A stretch of 64,000 nt of DNA, taken from the NCBI RefSeq assembly GCF_015354405.1, contig NZ_JADKYP010000042.1, positions 1 to 64,000 on the forward strand, written 5' to 3'. Both the position numbers and the translations under genes were made by a program. Shown here one piece after another: positions 37,334 through 46,784 of this stretch (its first letter is position 1; the number at the start of each line of letters is the position of its first letter). This stretch comes from Nocardia sp. BSTN01 (GTDB lineage Bacteria > Actinomycetota > Actinomycetes > Mycobacteriales > Mycobacteriaceae). The notes beneath the pieces are model-generated. The model did not search any database. It saw only the letters and a list, made by a program, of their open reading frames with translations, and was not told the origin of the DNA.

Positions 37334-37986
37334 CCGCTCTCGCCGTACACACTTACGATGAGCCCGCCGGCGGACGTCTCGACCCGACCACCGTCACAGG
37401 ACCCGACCCGGAAAACCGTGCGCAGGTACGGAATTCACCGCTACCCGTCACGGGGGCGTATCCGCCGCTGTTCGCGGTGCTGGGCGCGCACGGCGGCGCG
37501 GGCACCTCGACGCTGGCCCGGTGGTGGGCACACGCCGCCGATATCGGGCTGGCGTGGCCCGCCTCGACAGTGACCACCCAGCGGGTAGTGGTCGCGGCTC
37601 GTGACTGCCTGCCCGGGTTGACCGCTGCCGCGGACCGGCTACGGGAATGGCATGCCGGGCTCACACCCCCGGGGGTCACCGTGGTCGGGCTGGTGCTCGT
37701 CCCGCCGCGGCCCGGCCGGGTCCCGATGGCGGTGCGTCGCTACCGCAGCACGGTCGCCGCCCTGGTCGAGGGCGCTGTGTGGTCGGTCCGGTGGCACGAC
37801 GAACTGCTCACCCATGAACTCGACGACCTCGCCGCCTACACGCCCAGCGACCTGCCGCCGCCACGGCGAGCCCATCTGAGCGAGGCGGTCCCGGTCGACA
37901 TCCACCGCGTCGGCGCAGCGATTACCGCACGCATCGCCACCACCCGGCCTGTCCAATCCGACCCCACACGCAGGAGATCGTTATGA
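37330..37986 (+). CDS. ParA/MinD-like protein with degenerate P-loop (DUF6668-like)
   Basis: A 218-residue protein. The segment LFAVLGAHGGAGTSTLARWW is in the position of a MinD/ParA Walker A, but the KGGxGKT lysines are absent (HGGAGTST). GVTVVGLVLVPPRPGRVP follows, and the end RAHLSEAVPVDIHRVGAAI resembles the C terminus of those ATPases. Similar proteins occur in actinobacterial conjugative elements. ATP hydrolysis is doubtful; a scaffold or positioning role is possible. It overlaps neighbours on both sides by four bases. Confidence 0.6.
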   Translation: MTALAVHTYDEPAGGRLDPTTVTGPDPENRAQVRNSPLPVTGAYPPLFAVLGAHGGAGTSTLARWWAHAADIGLAWPASTVTTQRVVVAARDCLPGLTAAADRLREWHAGLTPPGVTVVGLVLVPPRPGRVPMAVRRYRSTVAALVEGAVWSVRWHDELLTHELDDLAAYTPSDLPPPRRAHLSEAVPVDIHRVGAAITARIATTRPVQSDPTRRRSL

Positions 37987-38267
37987 CCTCTACCGTCGTT
38001 GACAGTATTGCAGTTCTGGCACAACAGATTCCGATCACACCGCAGGCGCCACCGGGGTCGGCGGGGCTGACCAAGGTCGTGAACTGGCTGGCCTGGGCGG
38101 TGATGCTCGCCGGTATCGCCGCACTCATCTACGCCGGCGGCAAATTCGGGTGGGAACGCTGGCACGGCGGCGCCGTGGAGAGCCCCAAGATCGTGTTGGG
38201 CGCCCTCGTCGGCGGAATCATCGCCACCAGCGCCGGATCCATCATGACTCAAATCGTCGCCAAATAA
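37983..38267 (+). CDS. Two-helix membrane protein (VirB2/TrbC-like candidate)
   Basis: A 94-residue protein with an N-terminal stretch that may be cleaved and two hydrophobic helices (VVNWLAWAVMLAGIAALIYA and IVLGALVGGIIATSAGSIM) separated by a charged loop (GGKFGWERWHGG). Size and two-helix hairpin match pilin-like VirB2/TrbC subunits of type IV secretion. Sequence identity with pilins cannot be claimed. A 113-base gap follows before the next gene. Confidence 0.6.
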   Translation: MTSTVVDSIAVLAQQIPITPQAPPGSAGLTKVVNWLAWAVMLAGIAALIYAGGKFGWERWHGGAVESPKIVLGALVGGIIATSAGSIMTQIVAK

Positions 38268-38380
38268 GCAGCGCACCAACGGATCCGGCTTGCCACACAC
38301 AGGGGTGACGGGGCACTTCGAAACGCCGGACCCAACCGTCTCAACAAGTACTCGATTCTGAAACAAAGGAATTCACACCT

Positions 38381-39316
38381 ATGCCAGTCACCGACACCTC
38401 CCCATTGGAAATGACCACCAGCGACGGGCTCATGCTGGCCGCAGATCGTTGCGGGCCAGCGTTCGCCGCAGCGACCGTTGTCTATGTTCATGGGTTGCTG
38501 TGCGACGGCAGCTGGTGGCAACCGCTGACCAAGCAAGTCCACGATCGCCTCGATGGCCAGATCGCGCAAATCGTCTGGGACCAACGCGGACACGGCCGCT
38601 CCGGTCGCCCCCACCGCAGCGTCGAGACCACCCTCGAGCACTTGGCCGACGATCTCGACGCCGTGCTCACCCAGGCAACCGGGGCAGTCGTGCTGGTCAC
38701 GCACTCGGCCGGATCCTTGGTCGCTGCCGCCTACGCGCAGCGCTACCCGGCGCGCGCCGCCGCCCTGTCGGGACTGGTGCTGTTCAACGCCACCGGAGAA
38801 TTCCCCGAATTCCCCGCCCTACCCGAACATTTCACGACTGCGGCGACGCGGATCAAGATGCTTCGCCACGGCCCGCTCGACCACATCGCGGCCGCGGCTG
38901 CGTCGATGGCCGAACGACGCTTCCGCCGGACGGCACGCCGGCTGGGGTCTAGGGCTCCGCTGGCCACCGGGGCCCGTCCGGGTGATCCGCGCGTGTTGAC
39001 CGACCTCATGCACGCCTACCGCCACTTCTACCTCGACCCCGAGACCGCGGCCGGGTTGCGGTCGGTGCCGTCGTTCGTGGTCACCGGCGACCGCGACCGG
39101 GTCGTGCCCGCCGCCCAATCGACACGGTTCGCGGAGAAGATCTGGGCTGACCAGCAGGTGGTGCCCGGTGCCGGGCACTCTCTACCGAGAAGTGACCCCG
39201 AGACGGCCGCCGAGGTGATCGTCGCGGCCCTCGATGTCGCCTACCGCGCCGACGTCGACGAGCTCCTGCTCGGCCAGGACGGCGAGCTGGCCGCCGACCC
39301 CGACGGTGCGCCATGA
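38381..39316 (+). CDS. Alpha/beta hydrolase with complete catalytic triad
   Basis: A 311-residue hydrolase. An oxyanion-type VVYVHGLLCDGSWW opens the fold. The nucleophile Ser is in VLVTHSAGSL, the acid in VVTGDRDRVVP and the His in GAGHSLPRSDP. No signal peptide is visible, so it is probably cytoplasmic. It sits inside the secretion operon between two small membrane proteins, and the next gene overlaps its stop. It is the fourth alpha/beta-hydrolase fold within 8 kb. The substrate is unknown; a lipid or ester is inferred from neighbours. Confidence 0.82.
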   Translation: MPVTDTSPLEMTTSDGLMLAADRCGPAFAAATVVYVHGLLCDGSWWQPLTKQVHDRLDGQIAQIVWDQRGHGRSGRPHRSVETTLEHLADDLDAVLTQATGAVVLVTHSAGSLVAAAYAQRYPARAAALSGLVLFNATGEFPEFPALPEHFTTAATRIKMLRHGPLDHIAAAAASMAERRFRRTARRLGSRAPLATGARPGDPRVLTDLMHAYRHFYLDPETAAGLRSVPSFVVTGDRDRVVPAAQSTRFAEKIWADQQVVPGAGHSLPRSDPETAAEVIVAALDVAYRADVDELLLGQDGELAADPDGAP

Positions 39317-39549
39317 GCGCCACGACCCGGCTGGACCCGAAAGTCCTCGGCCCGCTGACCCAGCTGCTGGGGTGGCTGGCCTGGCTGGTGCTGCTGCTCG
39401 CGATCGCCCGCACCATCTGGATCGGCTGGCAGCTGGCGTGGCGACTCCACCGCGAGGAAGCGATCGAAGGACTCGCCGGCGCCCTGCTCGCCGCCGTCCT
39501 CGTCGGCTCCGCCAGCGGCATCGCCGCCGCCCTGTTCCCCACCCACTGA
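39313..39549 (+). CDS. Small two-helix membrane protein
   Basis: A 78-residue protein with helices LLGWLAWLVLLLAIARTIWI and GALLAAVLVGSASGIAAALF around a charged WRLHREEAIEG loop. The topology matches the 37983-38267 product, suggesting a second pilin-like or structural subunit derived by duplication. ATG overlaps the hydrolase stop by four bases. Confidence 0.6.
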   Translation: MSATTRLDPKVLGPLTQLLGWLAWLVLLLAIARTIWIGWQLAWRLHREEAIEGLAGALLAAVLVGSASGIAAALFPTH

Positions 39550-39574
39550 ACTCCGAACCCCTTGGGAGACACCA

Positions 39575-40213
39575 GTGAACTCACACACCCCCCACCACGT
39601 CGGACTCACCGCACTGATCGGCCTACTCGGCATCGCCACCCTCACCGGCTGCACCGGCCCCGGCGACCACACCGCCCCGCCCGCGACCCCATCGCTGCCC
39701 GCGGACATCCACGCCGCACCCACCAACGTGACATCCTCTGTCTACCAGGGCATCTCGCTCCCGGTGGCCGACGAAGGCCCTCACATGGTGACCGGTGCGG
39801 TCGCGGCAGGGTTCACGCACACCCCGGCCGGGGCGGCGCTGGCCGCCATCCAAGCCATCGTGCGGATGTCCCTGGCGCCCGACGATCAGTGGGACCTCGT
39901 CGGCCAACAGATGCTCGCCCCCGGCGCCGGACGCGATGACTGGGCCGTCGCACGAGCCCAAATGTCGATCACCACCCCGGCCACCGGCACGCCACCGAAG
40001 ATCCTCGGCTACCGCATCACCGGCTACACCCCAGACCGGGCCGACACCGCGATCTACACCCAGCAACCCGACACATCGCTGACCTGCAACACCGCCACCG
40101 TCATCTGGCAGGCCGGCGACTGGAAACTGCTGCTGCCCGACGGACACCACCCCGCACTCGTGACGTCACCCAACACGCTGCCCACCGACACAATCCTGCT
40201 CCCGATCCGATGA
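39575..40213 (+). CDS. Lipoprotein of the secretion operon (DUF8175-like)
   Basis: A 212-residue protein with lipobox LTGC (Cys about 26) after a short hydrophobic signal. The mature part includes YQGISLPVADEGPHMVTGAVAAGFTHTPAGAALAAIQAI, an arrangement shared with the next gene (IDHGIASGFADTPQGAALAACDAIA), so the two are paralogues. Such lipoproteins accompany actinobacterial SCO6880-type systems; the exact role is not known, probably part of the envelope channel. GTG start with GGGAG. Confidence 0.7.
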   Translation: MNSHTPHHVGLTALIGLLGIATLTGCTGPGDHTAPPATPSLPADIHAAPTNVTSSVYQGISLPVADEGPHMVTGAVAAGFTHTPAGAALAAIQAIVRMSLAPDDQWDLVGQQMLAPGAGRDDWAVARAQMSITTPATGTPPKILGYRITGYTPDRADTAIYTQQPDTSLTCNTATVIWQAGDWKLLLPDGHHPALVTSPNTLPTDTILLPIR

Positions 40214-41013
40214 AGACCACCACAACGACCCCACCACCGAACCGCCACCGCTGGCTCGGACTCGCCGTCGCCCTGGCCGTCCCGCTCAGCGGATGCGGCA
40301 CTGACGCGGCTCAACCCCCGTCCGCCGGTTTATCCACAACGACCCCCACGGCTGCGGCGCGGCCCCCGCTCAGCGCGACACCGGCCCAGCCTCCGACCAC
40401 CGACCTGTTCGGCAACCGCCTTGACGTCGTCGGCGACGAAGGGCGCGCGCAGACCCAAAATCCGGCCACGCGAACCAGCTCATCGGCGGGCGACTACCTC
40501 ACCGCGGCACCAGCGCAAATGTCTTGGCAACGCGGATGGGGTGGCGCCGCGCTACCAGTTTCGGGCAGTGACGGTCCGGCTTACATCGACCACGGGATCG
40601 CCTCCGGGTTCGCCGACACCCCGCAAGGCGCGGCGCTTGCTGCCTGCGACGCGATCGCCCGCGCCCTCGCCGCGCCAGAAGAAGTGTGGCAGAACGTGGT
40701 TCGGTCCCGATTCGTCGGGGACACCGACGCATTCATCGCCAGGATGACGCGCGGCCGCACCCGCACACCGGATGCCGCCCGCTATGTCACCGTCCCCGAC
40801 GGCATCCGCATCCGCCCCGGCTACCGCCCCGACTTCGCCGTCGTCGACATCGCCACCCGAACCCGCGACGGCTACACCTACGCCTCCTGGCCCATGACCT
40901 ACGACCACGACGACTGGCGAATGCGACTACCTGACGACATCGAAACACTCTGGCAGCCAGGCGTTCCCATCGAAGCGCTTGCCGGCTTCGGGCAATGGAG
41001 GACCACCACATGA
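40210..41013 (+). CDS. Lipoprotein paralogue of the secretion operon
   Basis: A 267-residue lipoprotein with lipobox LSGC (Cys about 29), a Thr/Pro-rich spacer and a domain related to the preceding lipoprotein (GIASGFADTPQGAALAACDAIARAL, RYVTVPDGIRIRPGYRPDFAVVD, WPMTYDHDDWRMRLPDD). It overlaps the previous gene by four bases and the VirB6-like gene likewise. Two related lipoproteins side by side suggest a hetero-oligomeric envelope component. No enzymatic motif is visible. Confidence 0.7.
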   Translation: MKTTTTTPPPNRHRWLGLAVALAVPLSGCGTDAAQPPSAGLSTTTPTAAARPPLSATPAQPPTTDLFGNRLDVVGDEGRAQTQNPATRTSSSAGDYLTAAPAQMSWQRGWGGAALPVSGSDGPAYIDHGIASGFADTPQGAALAACDAIARALAAPEEVWQNVVRSRFVGDTDAFIARMTRGRTRTPDAARYVTVPDGIRIRPGYRPDFAVVDIATRTRDGYTYASWPMTYDHDDWRMRLPDDIETLWQPGVPIEALAGFGQWRTTT

Positions 41014-42416
41014 CGACATCCATCGCCGCCGTCACCCATGCTCAACTGCCGGACATCGTGTGCGACCTGCCCACCGGACCTGGCGCGGTGTGCGCGTTGA
41101 AACAACTCGGCGGCAAAGCCGCCAACTCCGTAGCGAACTCCGCATTCGACAGCATGGTCGACTCTTTGGTCAACGGCATGACATCCGGAATCCGATTCGT
41201 GATGACGTGGTGGGTCAACCTACCCTCTCCGCAGCTAGCGGCGTCCACTGGGGAGCCGGGCCCTGCCTTGGCGGCCATCCGCGGGTACACCGGCGGTTTG
41301 CAGGTTCTGCTGATGATCGCGGGGATTTTGTTCGCCGCCGCTCGGCTGGCGATGGCCAAACGTGGTGGTGTTGCGGGGGAGGCGCAGGAGAGCTTCCTGA
41401 TGTTCGCGCGGGCGGTGTTCGCCTCGATGATGTTCTCCGCGTTGATCACTACCGGCACGAAAGCTGGAGATGCGTTCAGTGACTGGGTGATCAACGACGC
41501 GACCGGCGGCGATCTGCACGGAGCGGTCGAGCGGTTGGTCGACAACAACCTGCGCGGTCACAGCAACCTCGGCTCCGGTGTCCTGCTCGTGCTGGCAATC
41601 CTCGGCTTGATCAGCATGCTCGTCCAACTCGCAATGCTGGTCATCCGCCAAGCCGTCCTCATCCTGGTGGTCGCGGCGATCCCGCTGGCCGCAGCTGCCG
41701 CGGGCACCGGCCCCGGTTCCCAGGCGTACAAGCGGATGCTGTCGTGGTCGCTGGCGTTCGTGTTGTGGAAACCGGTCGGCGCCCTCATCTACGCGATCGC
41801 TTTCACCGCCGCGGGCACGAAAACCACTGGTCAGCAGCAAGATCCGCAATTGGTGTTGCTCGGCATGATTCTGTTGTTGTCGGTGACGATCGTGCTGCCG
41901 GCGTTGATGCGGCTGGTCGTGCCAGCGGTGGCGACTCTCGGCGGCGGGGGAGGGGCAGGCGCTGCACTCGCCGGTGGCGCTCTCGGTGTCGCGATGGGCG
42001 CAGCCGGAGGTGACCGTTCCGCAGCCCGCAAGATGACCGAAGGCGAAAACGCCACCAGCGGTGGAGGTGGCGGTGGTCCCAATTCGCCGCCGAGTGGCCC
42101 ATCGGGCGCGGCAGGAGGCGGCCGTCCTCTCTCGGGTGGCACCGGTGGTGGTGGAGCTTCGCCCGGCGGCGGGGCCTCATCCGGAGGGGCCGCACCGGCG
42201 GGAGCCGGGGGGCGGTCGGCGGGCTCAGCGGGATCAGCCGGTGGTAGCTCCCGTGCGGGTGGCGGGGCGGCTGCTGGGGCGGGCATCGCTGGAGCGGCCG
42301 TCATGGGCGCGCAGTTGGCTGGTCAGGGTGTGCAGTCGGCGAGTTCGGCGGTCGAGTCCCGAGCCGGTGACAGCTGGGATATCGATGCGCCCGGCCCGTT
42401 GGAGGTGCGGCGATGA
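41010..42416 (+). CDS. VirB6/TrbL-like polytopic channel protein
   Basis: A 468-residue protein. After a 90-residue N-terminal segment come about six hydrophobic helices (for example VLLMIAGILFAAARLAMA, LLVLAILGLISMLVQLAML, AVLILVVAAIPLAAAAAG, LVLLGMILLLSVTIVLPAL), then a long low-complexity Gly/Ser/Ala/Pro tail (about 345-440). This layout fits the VirB6/TrbL proteins of SCO6880-type systems. The start 41010 has GGAGG and overlaps the lipoprotein stop; 40995 is an alternative. The disordered tail presumably lies in the cytoplasm or wall. Confidence 0.8.
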   Translation: MTTSIAAVTHAQLPDIVCDLPTGPGAVCALKQLGGKAANSVANSAFDSMVDSLVNGMTSGIRFVMTWWVNLPSPQLAASTGEPGPALAAIRGYTGGLQVLLMIAGILFAAARLAMAKRGGVAGEAQESFLMFARAVFASMMFSALITTGTKAGDAFSDWVINDATGGDLHGAVERLVDNNLRGHSNLGSGVLLVLAILGLISMLVQLAMLVIRQAVLILVVAAIPLAAAAAGTGPGSQAYKRMLSWSLAFVLWKPVGALIYAIAFTAAGTKTTGQQQDPQLVLLGMILLLSVTIVLPALMRLVVPAVATLGGGGGAGAALAGGALGVAMGAAGGDRSAARKMTEGENATSGGGGGGPNSPPSGPSGAAGGGRPLSGGTGGGGASPGGGASSGGAAPAGAGGRSAGSAGSAGGSSRAGGGAAAGAGIAGAAVMGAQLAGQGVQSASSAVESRAGDSWDIDAPGPLEVRR

Positions 42417-43891
42417 CCAGTCCTCGCATGTACGGCAGATGGGAGAAACCGCGCTCGGCCGGGTTCTTCGGGATGACGTGGGGTGTGAGCATGCTCGCGC
42501 TGGCCCTGCTGATCACCGTGATGGCCACATTCATGATCACCCGATCCATCCCTACCACACTGATCGTGCTCGCCTGCGCTGCAATAGTTTTCACGCCCCT
42601 CGTCATCACGATCGATGGCCGGACCGGGTGGGAGACGGCGGTCTTGCGGGTTCAGTTCGCGGCGGCGAAAGCGCGGGGTGAGCTGCTGTATCGGTCTGGC
42701 CGGTTCTCCCGTATCCCGGGCGTGGCGAGATTGCCTGGGCTGCTGGCTGATTCACGCCTCGCTGAGTGGGAGACCCCTGGCGGGAAGCGGTTCGCGATCA
42801 TCCATATTCGCCGTACCGATCACTGCACGGTGGTGCTGCGGGTGCTACCGCGCGGCAAGGAACTGGTCGACCAAGCACAAATAGACGCCTGGGTTGGCGA
42901 GTACGGGCATTTCCTGGCCTCGCAGTCACGCGGCGGTGAGGTCGTCGCGGTCACCTCGGTGCTCGAGAACATCGCCGAAACACATCTCAAGCAACGCCGC
43001 GAAGTCGCACGCCTGGTCCGGCCGCAGGCACCGGAATTCGCGGCTGCGGTGATGCGTGAGGCCGCCGCCGATATCGGCGGAGTCGGTGTGCGGACAGAAG
43101 GCCGCATCGCCATCACCTACCGTGCCATTGGCACCTCCCGCACAACGCGGCGGGATCTACCTGAGCAGGCCCGCGAGATCGGGCAACGCCTGCAAGGGGT
43201 GCTGTCCCAGCTGGCCCGTGCGGGGCTGCCGGCCACGCCGTTGCAGGCGTGGGAGGTGCTGGGGCTGGTGCGGTCGCGCTACGACCTGGCCGCCCAGCGC
43301 GATATCGAAGCCGCCGGCCCGGCGATCACCGATACACAGTCGTGGGATTCGGTGGGCCCGATCGCGCACGAGGACCGCTGGGACCATCTGGTGCACGACG
43401 GGGCCCGCTCCATCACCTGGGAAATGGACGCCCCGCCGCGGGGCGCGGTGCTGGAAACCGGTCTGGAGGAGTTGCTGCGCCCGCGCGCGGATGTGCCGCG
43501 CAAACGGGTCGCGATCGTGTACCGCCTGCATTCGGCGGCCGAGGCCACCGACATCGTGGACTCCGACTTCCGCGACGCGCTGGCCGCCGAACAGACCGAA
43601 CGCGGTATCGCCTCGGCTGCGGCGTCCATCCGCGTCGACAACACTCGCGCCGCCCGGCAGGAACAGGCCCGCGGTGCCGGTCTCACCCGATTCGGGGTCC
43701 TGGTCACCGTCACCGACGTCCTCGACGCCGACCTGCCCGGCATCGAAGCCTCCGTACGCACCATGACCGCGGCGTCGCGGCTGCGGGTGCGCCGCTGCTA
43801 CGGCTCCCAAGCCGCCGCCTTCGCCGCCTCCCTCGGCATCGGCCTGATCCTGCCCGAACACACCTCGATCTCGAAGCGGTTCAGCGCATGA
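42413..43891 (+). CDS. SCO6880-family membrane protein of the secretion apparatus
   Basis: A 492-residue protein with two N-terminal membrane helices (about 25-65) and a large cytoplasmic domain resembling the N-terminal part of VirB4 ATPases. The typical SCO6880 pattern includes MYGRWEKPRSAGFFGM, GRTGWETAVLRVQF and FAIIHIRRTDHCTVVLRV. It is translated from an ATG overlapping the VirB6-like stop and itself overlaps the ATPase gene. In this family the VirB4 function is split: this subunit gives the membrane link, the next gene the motor. Confidence 0.85.
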   Translation: MTSPRMYGRWEKPRSAGFFGMTWGVSMLALALLITVMATFMITRSIPTTLIVLACAAIVFTPLVITIDGRTGWETAVLRVQFAAAKARGELLYRSGRFSRIPGVARLPGLLADSRLAEWETPGGKRFAIIHIRRTDHCTVVLRVLPRGKELVDQAQIDAWVGEYGHFLASQSRGGEVVAVTSVLENIAETHLKQRREVARLVRPQAPEFAAAVMREAAADIGGVGVRTEGRIAITYRAIGTSRTTRRDLPEQAREIGQRLQGVLSQLARAGLPATPLQAWEVLGLVRSRYDLAAQRDIEAAGPAITDTQSWDSVGPIAHEDRWDHLVHDGARSITWEMDAPPRGAVLETGLEELLRPRADVPRKRVAIVYRLHSAAEATDIVDSDFRDALAAEQTERGIASAAASIRVDNTRAARQEQARGAGLTRFGVLVTVTDVLDADLPGIEASVRTMTAASRLRVRRCYGSQAAAFAASLGIGLILPEHTSISKRFSA

Positions 43892-45654
43892 ACATCCATA
43901 ACGAGACCCGGAAGGCCCGCCCTCCGCGAACGACGACCGTCGCGGGGATCCGCGTATTGACATCCCAGGCCCGCGCAGAGGCCGAAAGGGCCGCCGCCGG
44001 GCGCGGCGTGGCCGCCGTGCGCGCTCGCTGGGCGCTGTCGAGTGACGATCATCGCCGCGCCACTGCCGCGCGGCGGGTGGAGGATTCGGTACGCGACGGA
44101 TTCTCGCTGCCCGCAGCGGGTTTGACCGACCGCGGGTACCGCGGCGTCGGCGGTGGCCGGGCGACAGTGGTGGCGGCGACACCGGAATGGCGGGCGACCA
44201 CGGTGCAGGTGGCCGGATTGTGGCCCTTCGCGGTCGGCGCGACCGCCCCGGTGGTCGGTTGCCCGGTGGGCTCGCATTTCGTGACGGGCGCGCCGGTGCA
44301 TTTCGATCCGATGTCGTGGTTCGCCCGCGGGTTCATCACCGCACCGATCGCGTTCGTGTTGGCGCTCAACGGTTTCGGCAAATCCTCGCTGATCCGACGC
44401 CTCGCAACAGGGGCGGTCGCGGCCGGGGAAACCGTGCTGTGCATGGGCGATACGAAACCCGACTACCGCGATTTGGTCGAAGCGCTGGGTGGGCAGGTCG
44501 TCGACCTCGGCTATGGGCACGGCAGCATCAATCCGCTCGCTGTCGGCGCGCTCGGCACGATCATCGATCGACTCCCGGATCCGGATCAGCGCCGCCAGGT
44601 CGCCGCGCGGGTGGAAGCCGGACAGGTCAACATCGTGGCGGGGCTGATCGAGTTGGTCCGCGGCTCTCGCGTCGCCGACTACGAAGAAACCCTCATCGCC
44701 GCCGGGCTGCGCGAACTCTACAGTCCCGCAGGAGGATTCAGTCCGGAGCTGCCGCCGCGGCTGTCGGATCTGCTGGCCACGATCTCCGGCGGCGCGAACC
44801 GGTTGCGGCAGTTCGCCGAGGAAGACGACGACGTCGCATTCCGGGCGGCGACCAAAGTGCTGCGCCGCTCGCTACGCGCGGTGATCGAGGGACCGTGGGG
44901 CCAGATCTTCGACCGTCAGACCAGCACACCACTGGATCTGAACAGCCCGGCCGTGTGCATCGATGTGTCCCGCATTCCCGAAGGCGATACGAAACTGCTG
45001 GCGGCGGTGCTGATGGTGTGCTGGAGCGAAGGGTTCGGCGCGGTCGCCGCCGCTCACGCCCTGGCCGACGCAGGTCTCGCGCCGCCGCGCACGTTCGAGG
45101 TCGTCATGGACGAGATCTGGCGGGTGCTCGGTGCGGGGGAGTTCATGGTCGACCGCGTCGACGCCTTGACCCGGTTGAACAGGCCGCTGGGCACCGGGTT
45201 GATCATGTGCAGCCACACCATCAAAGACCTCGCCGCCTTCGACTCACCGGCTGCGCAAGCCAAAGCCCTCGGCTTCTTCGAACGTGCCCGCGCCAAAATC
45301 ATCGGCCCCGTCGGACCGGAAGAGATCGAACGCCTCCGCGCCGCGGTATCGATCACCGACACCGAAAAGTTGCTGGTCACCTCCTGGGCGGCGCCCCGGC
45401 CACCGACAGACGATCACCTCGACAATACCGGCGAACGCGAAACCCCGCCCGGCACAGGATGTTTCCTGCTCAAAACCGGTGAAGCCGACGCGCCGGGTGT
45501 GCCGTTCCGCATGACCTTCACCCCGACCGAGCGTGCCCGCGACATCCACAACACCAACCGCCGCTTCTCTCACCTTACCGGAGAACACCACGACGGCCCG
45601 CAGCCATCGTTCGATGCTGAGGCTTTCGAGGTGGGGGAGGACGGCGATGAGTGA
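43888..45654 (+). CDS. VirB4-like ATPase
   Basis: A 588-residue motor protein. Walker A is ALNGFGKSSLIRR and Walker B TFEVVMDEIWRVLG. The intervening GDTKPDYRDLVEALGGQVVDLGYGHGSINPL and TGLIMCSHTIKDLAAF are typical of VirB4/TraC C-terminal motors. It energises assembly and transport in type IV secretion. The ATG at 43888 overlaps the previous stop; longer in-frame extensions run through that gene and are rejected. It is co-translated with the NlpC/P60 gene. Confidence 0.9.
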   Translation: MNIHNETRKARPPRTTTVAGIRVLTSQARAEAERAAAGRGVAAVRARWALSSDDHRRATAARRVEDSVRDGFSLPAAGLTDRGYRGVGGGRATVVAATPEWRATTVQVAGLWPFAVGATAPVVGCPVGSHFVTGAPVHFDPMSWFARGFITAPIAFVLALNGFGKSSLIRRLATGAVAAGETVLCMGDTKPDYRDLVEALGGQVVDLGYGHGSINPLAVGALGTIIDRLPDPDQRRQVAARVEAGQVNIVAGLIELVRGSRVADYEETLIAAGLRELYSPAGGFSPELPPRLSDLLATISGGANRLRQFAEEDDDVAFRAATKVLRRSLRAVIEGPWGQIFDRQTSTPLDLNSPAVCIDVSRIPEGDTKLLAAVLMVCWSEGFGAVAAAHALADAGLAPPRTFEVVMDEIWRVLGAGEFMVDRVDALTRLNRPLGTGLIMCSHTIKDLAAFDSPAAQAKALGFFERARAKIIGPVGPEEIERLRAAVSITDTEKLLVTSWAAPRPPTDDHLDNTGERETPPGTGCFLLKTGEADAPGVPFRMTFTPTERARDIHNTNRRFSHLTGEHHDGPQPSFDAEAFEVGEDGDE

Positions 45655-46784
45655 TGTCGTCCACCAGAACCATCCTCACAGGCATCGTGGCACTGCCCGT
45701 CGCGTTGATCGTGTTGCTGGCAGTGCTCGTCGGCATCCAGCCCGCGGACTCATGTACGGCCCAGGTGCTCGCTGGGGGAGTGGCGGGCCCGACGGGGCAG
45801 TCGCTGGCGGGGTTGAACGAGCGGCAGTTGCAGTTGGCGCGCAATGGTGTCGTGATCGGCAAACAACGCCGGGCGCCGGAGTCGGTGATCATCGCCGAGC
45901 TGGCGGCGATGATCACCGAATCGACGTTGCGCAACCTCGCGAACTCCAACGTTCCGGAATCGCTGAGCTTCCCCAACGACGGAGTCGGCGCCGATCACGA
46001 TTCGGTGGGCCCGCACCAGATGCGGGTCAGCGTCTGGGGACGCGTCGGTATCGCCGCCCTCATGAACGTGGCCTATCAGGTCAACTGGTTCTACGACCAA
46101 GCCGCCACCATCACCGGCGCCGCCTCGATGTCCTCAGCCGAACTCGCCCAAGCAGTCGAAGTGTCCGCACCGAACGCCTATGCCGGACAACTGGACCTGG
46201 CCCAACGCCTCTACGCGATGTTCGCCGACATCGACCCAGCGTCCATGCCCGCCCCCGCGCCAGGACAACCGGCTCCTGGATGTGGACCCGGCTCGGGACC
46301 ACCCGGCGCGCCAGTGCCGGCCAGTGGGTACGGACAGGCGGTCGTGGCCGCGGCGCAGCGGTGGATCGGTACCCCGTACGTGTGGGGTGGTGGAGACGCG
46401 AACGGTCCGACGGGCGGCGGGTTCGACTGCTCAGGGTTGACGTTGTACGCGATCTACCAGGCTTCGGGTGGGCGAATCCGGTTGCCGCACTACACACAAG
46501 CCCAGCAAGACTCACCAGCTGGGCAGGTGGTTCCGTTCGATCAACGCCAACCCGGGGATCTGATCTTCCTCACCTCTGCCGGCGAGAGCGATTCTCACCA
46601 TGTCGCCGTGTACGCGGGCCGCGACGCCGACGGTACGGACCTGGTCATACACGCCCCGCAAACCGGCGAAACCGTCACCACCGCACCTCTTTCCCGCGTC
46701 GCTGGATCCGACCACCTCGACGTCCGCCGCTACACCACCCCGCAACCTCGAAGCCCGACAGTGGAAGAGGGAAAACAGTTGTGA
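45651..46784 (+). CDS. Cell-wall hydrolase: lysozyme-like domain plus NlpC/P60 peptidase
   Basis: A 377-residue exported or anchored protein. One N-terminal membrane helix (TGIVALPVALIVLLAVLVGI) is followed by a lysozyme-like region (AAMITESTLRNL with candidate Glu, DSVGPHQMRVSVWG). The C-terminal NlpC/P60 domain has Cys260 in GGGFDCSGLT, His in HHVAVYAG and His in LVIHAPQTG. It opens peptidoglycan for the transport channel, the role of VirB1-like enzymes. The start is GTG 45651 or ATG 45654, both touching the VirB4 stop. Confidence 0.88.
   Translation: MMSSTRTILTGIVALPVALIVLLAVLVGIQPADSCTAQVLAGGVAGPTGQSLAGLNERQLQLARNGVVIGKQRRAPESVIIAELAAMITESTLRNLANSNVPESLSFPNDGVGADHDSVGPHQMRVSVWGRVGIAALMNVAYQVNWFYDQAATITGAASMSSAELAQAVEVSAPNAYAGQLDLAQRLYAMFADIDPASMPAPAPGQPAPGCGPGSGPPGAPVPASGYGQAVVAAAQRWIGTPYVWGGGDANGPTGGGFDCSGLTLYAIYQASGGRIRLPHYTQAQQDSPAGQVVPFDQRQPGDLIFLTSAGESDSHHVAVYAGRDADGTDLVIHAPQTGETVTTAPLSRVAGSDHLDVRRYTTPQPRSPTVEEGKQL

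Noticed and set aside
43249-43887. Upstream extension of the VirB4-like frame by about 210 residues.
   Set aside because: It would overlap the SCO6880-family gene entirely; the ATG at 43888 sits at a four-base overlap as in neighbouring genes.
44187-45482. A 431-residue plus-strand frame overlapping the VirB4-like gene.
   Set aside because: Arg-rich shadow frame; the overlapping frame has Walker A and B motifs.
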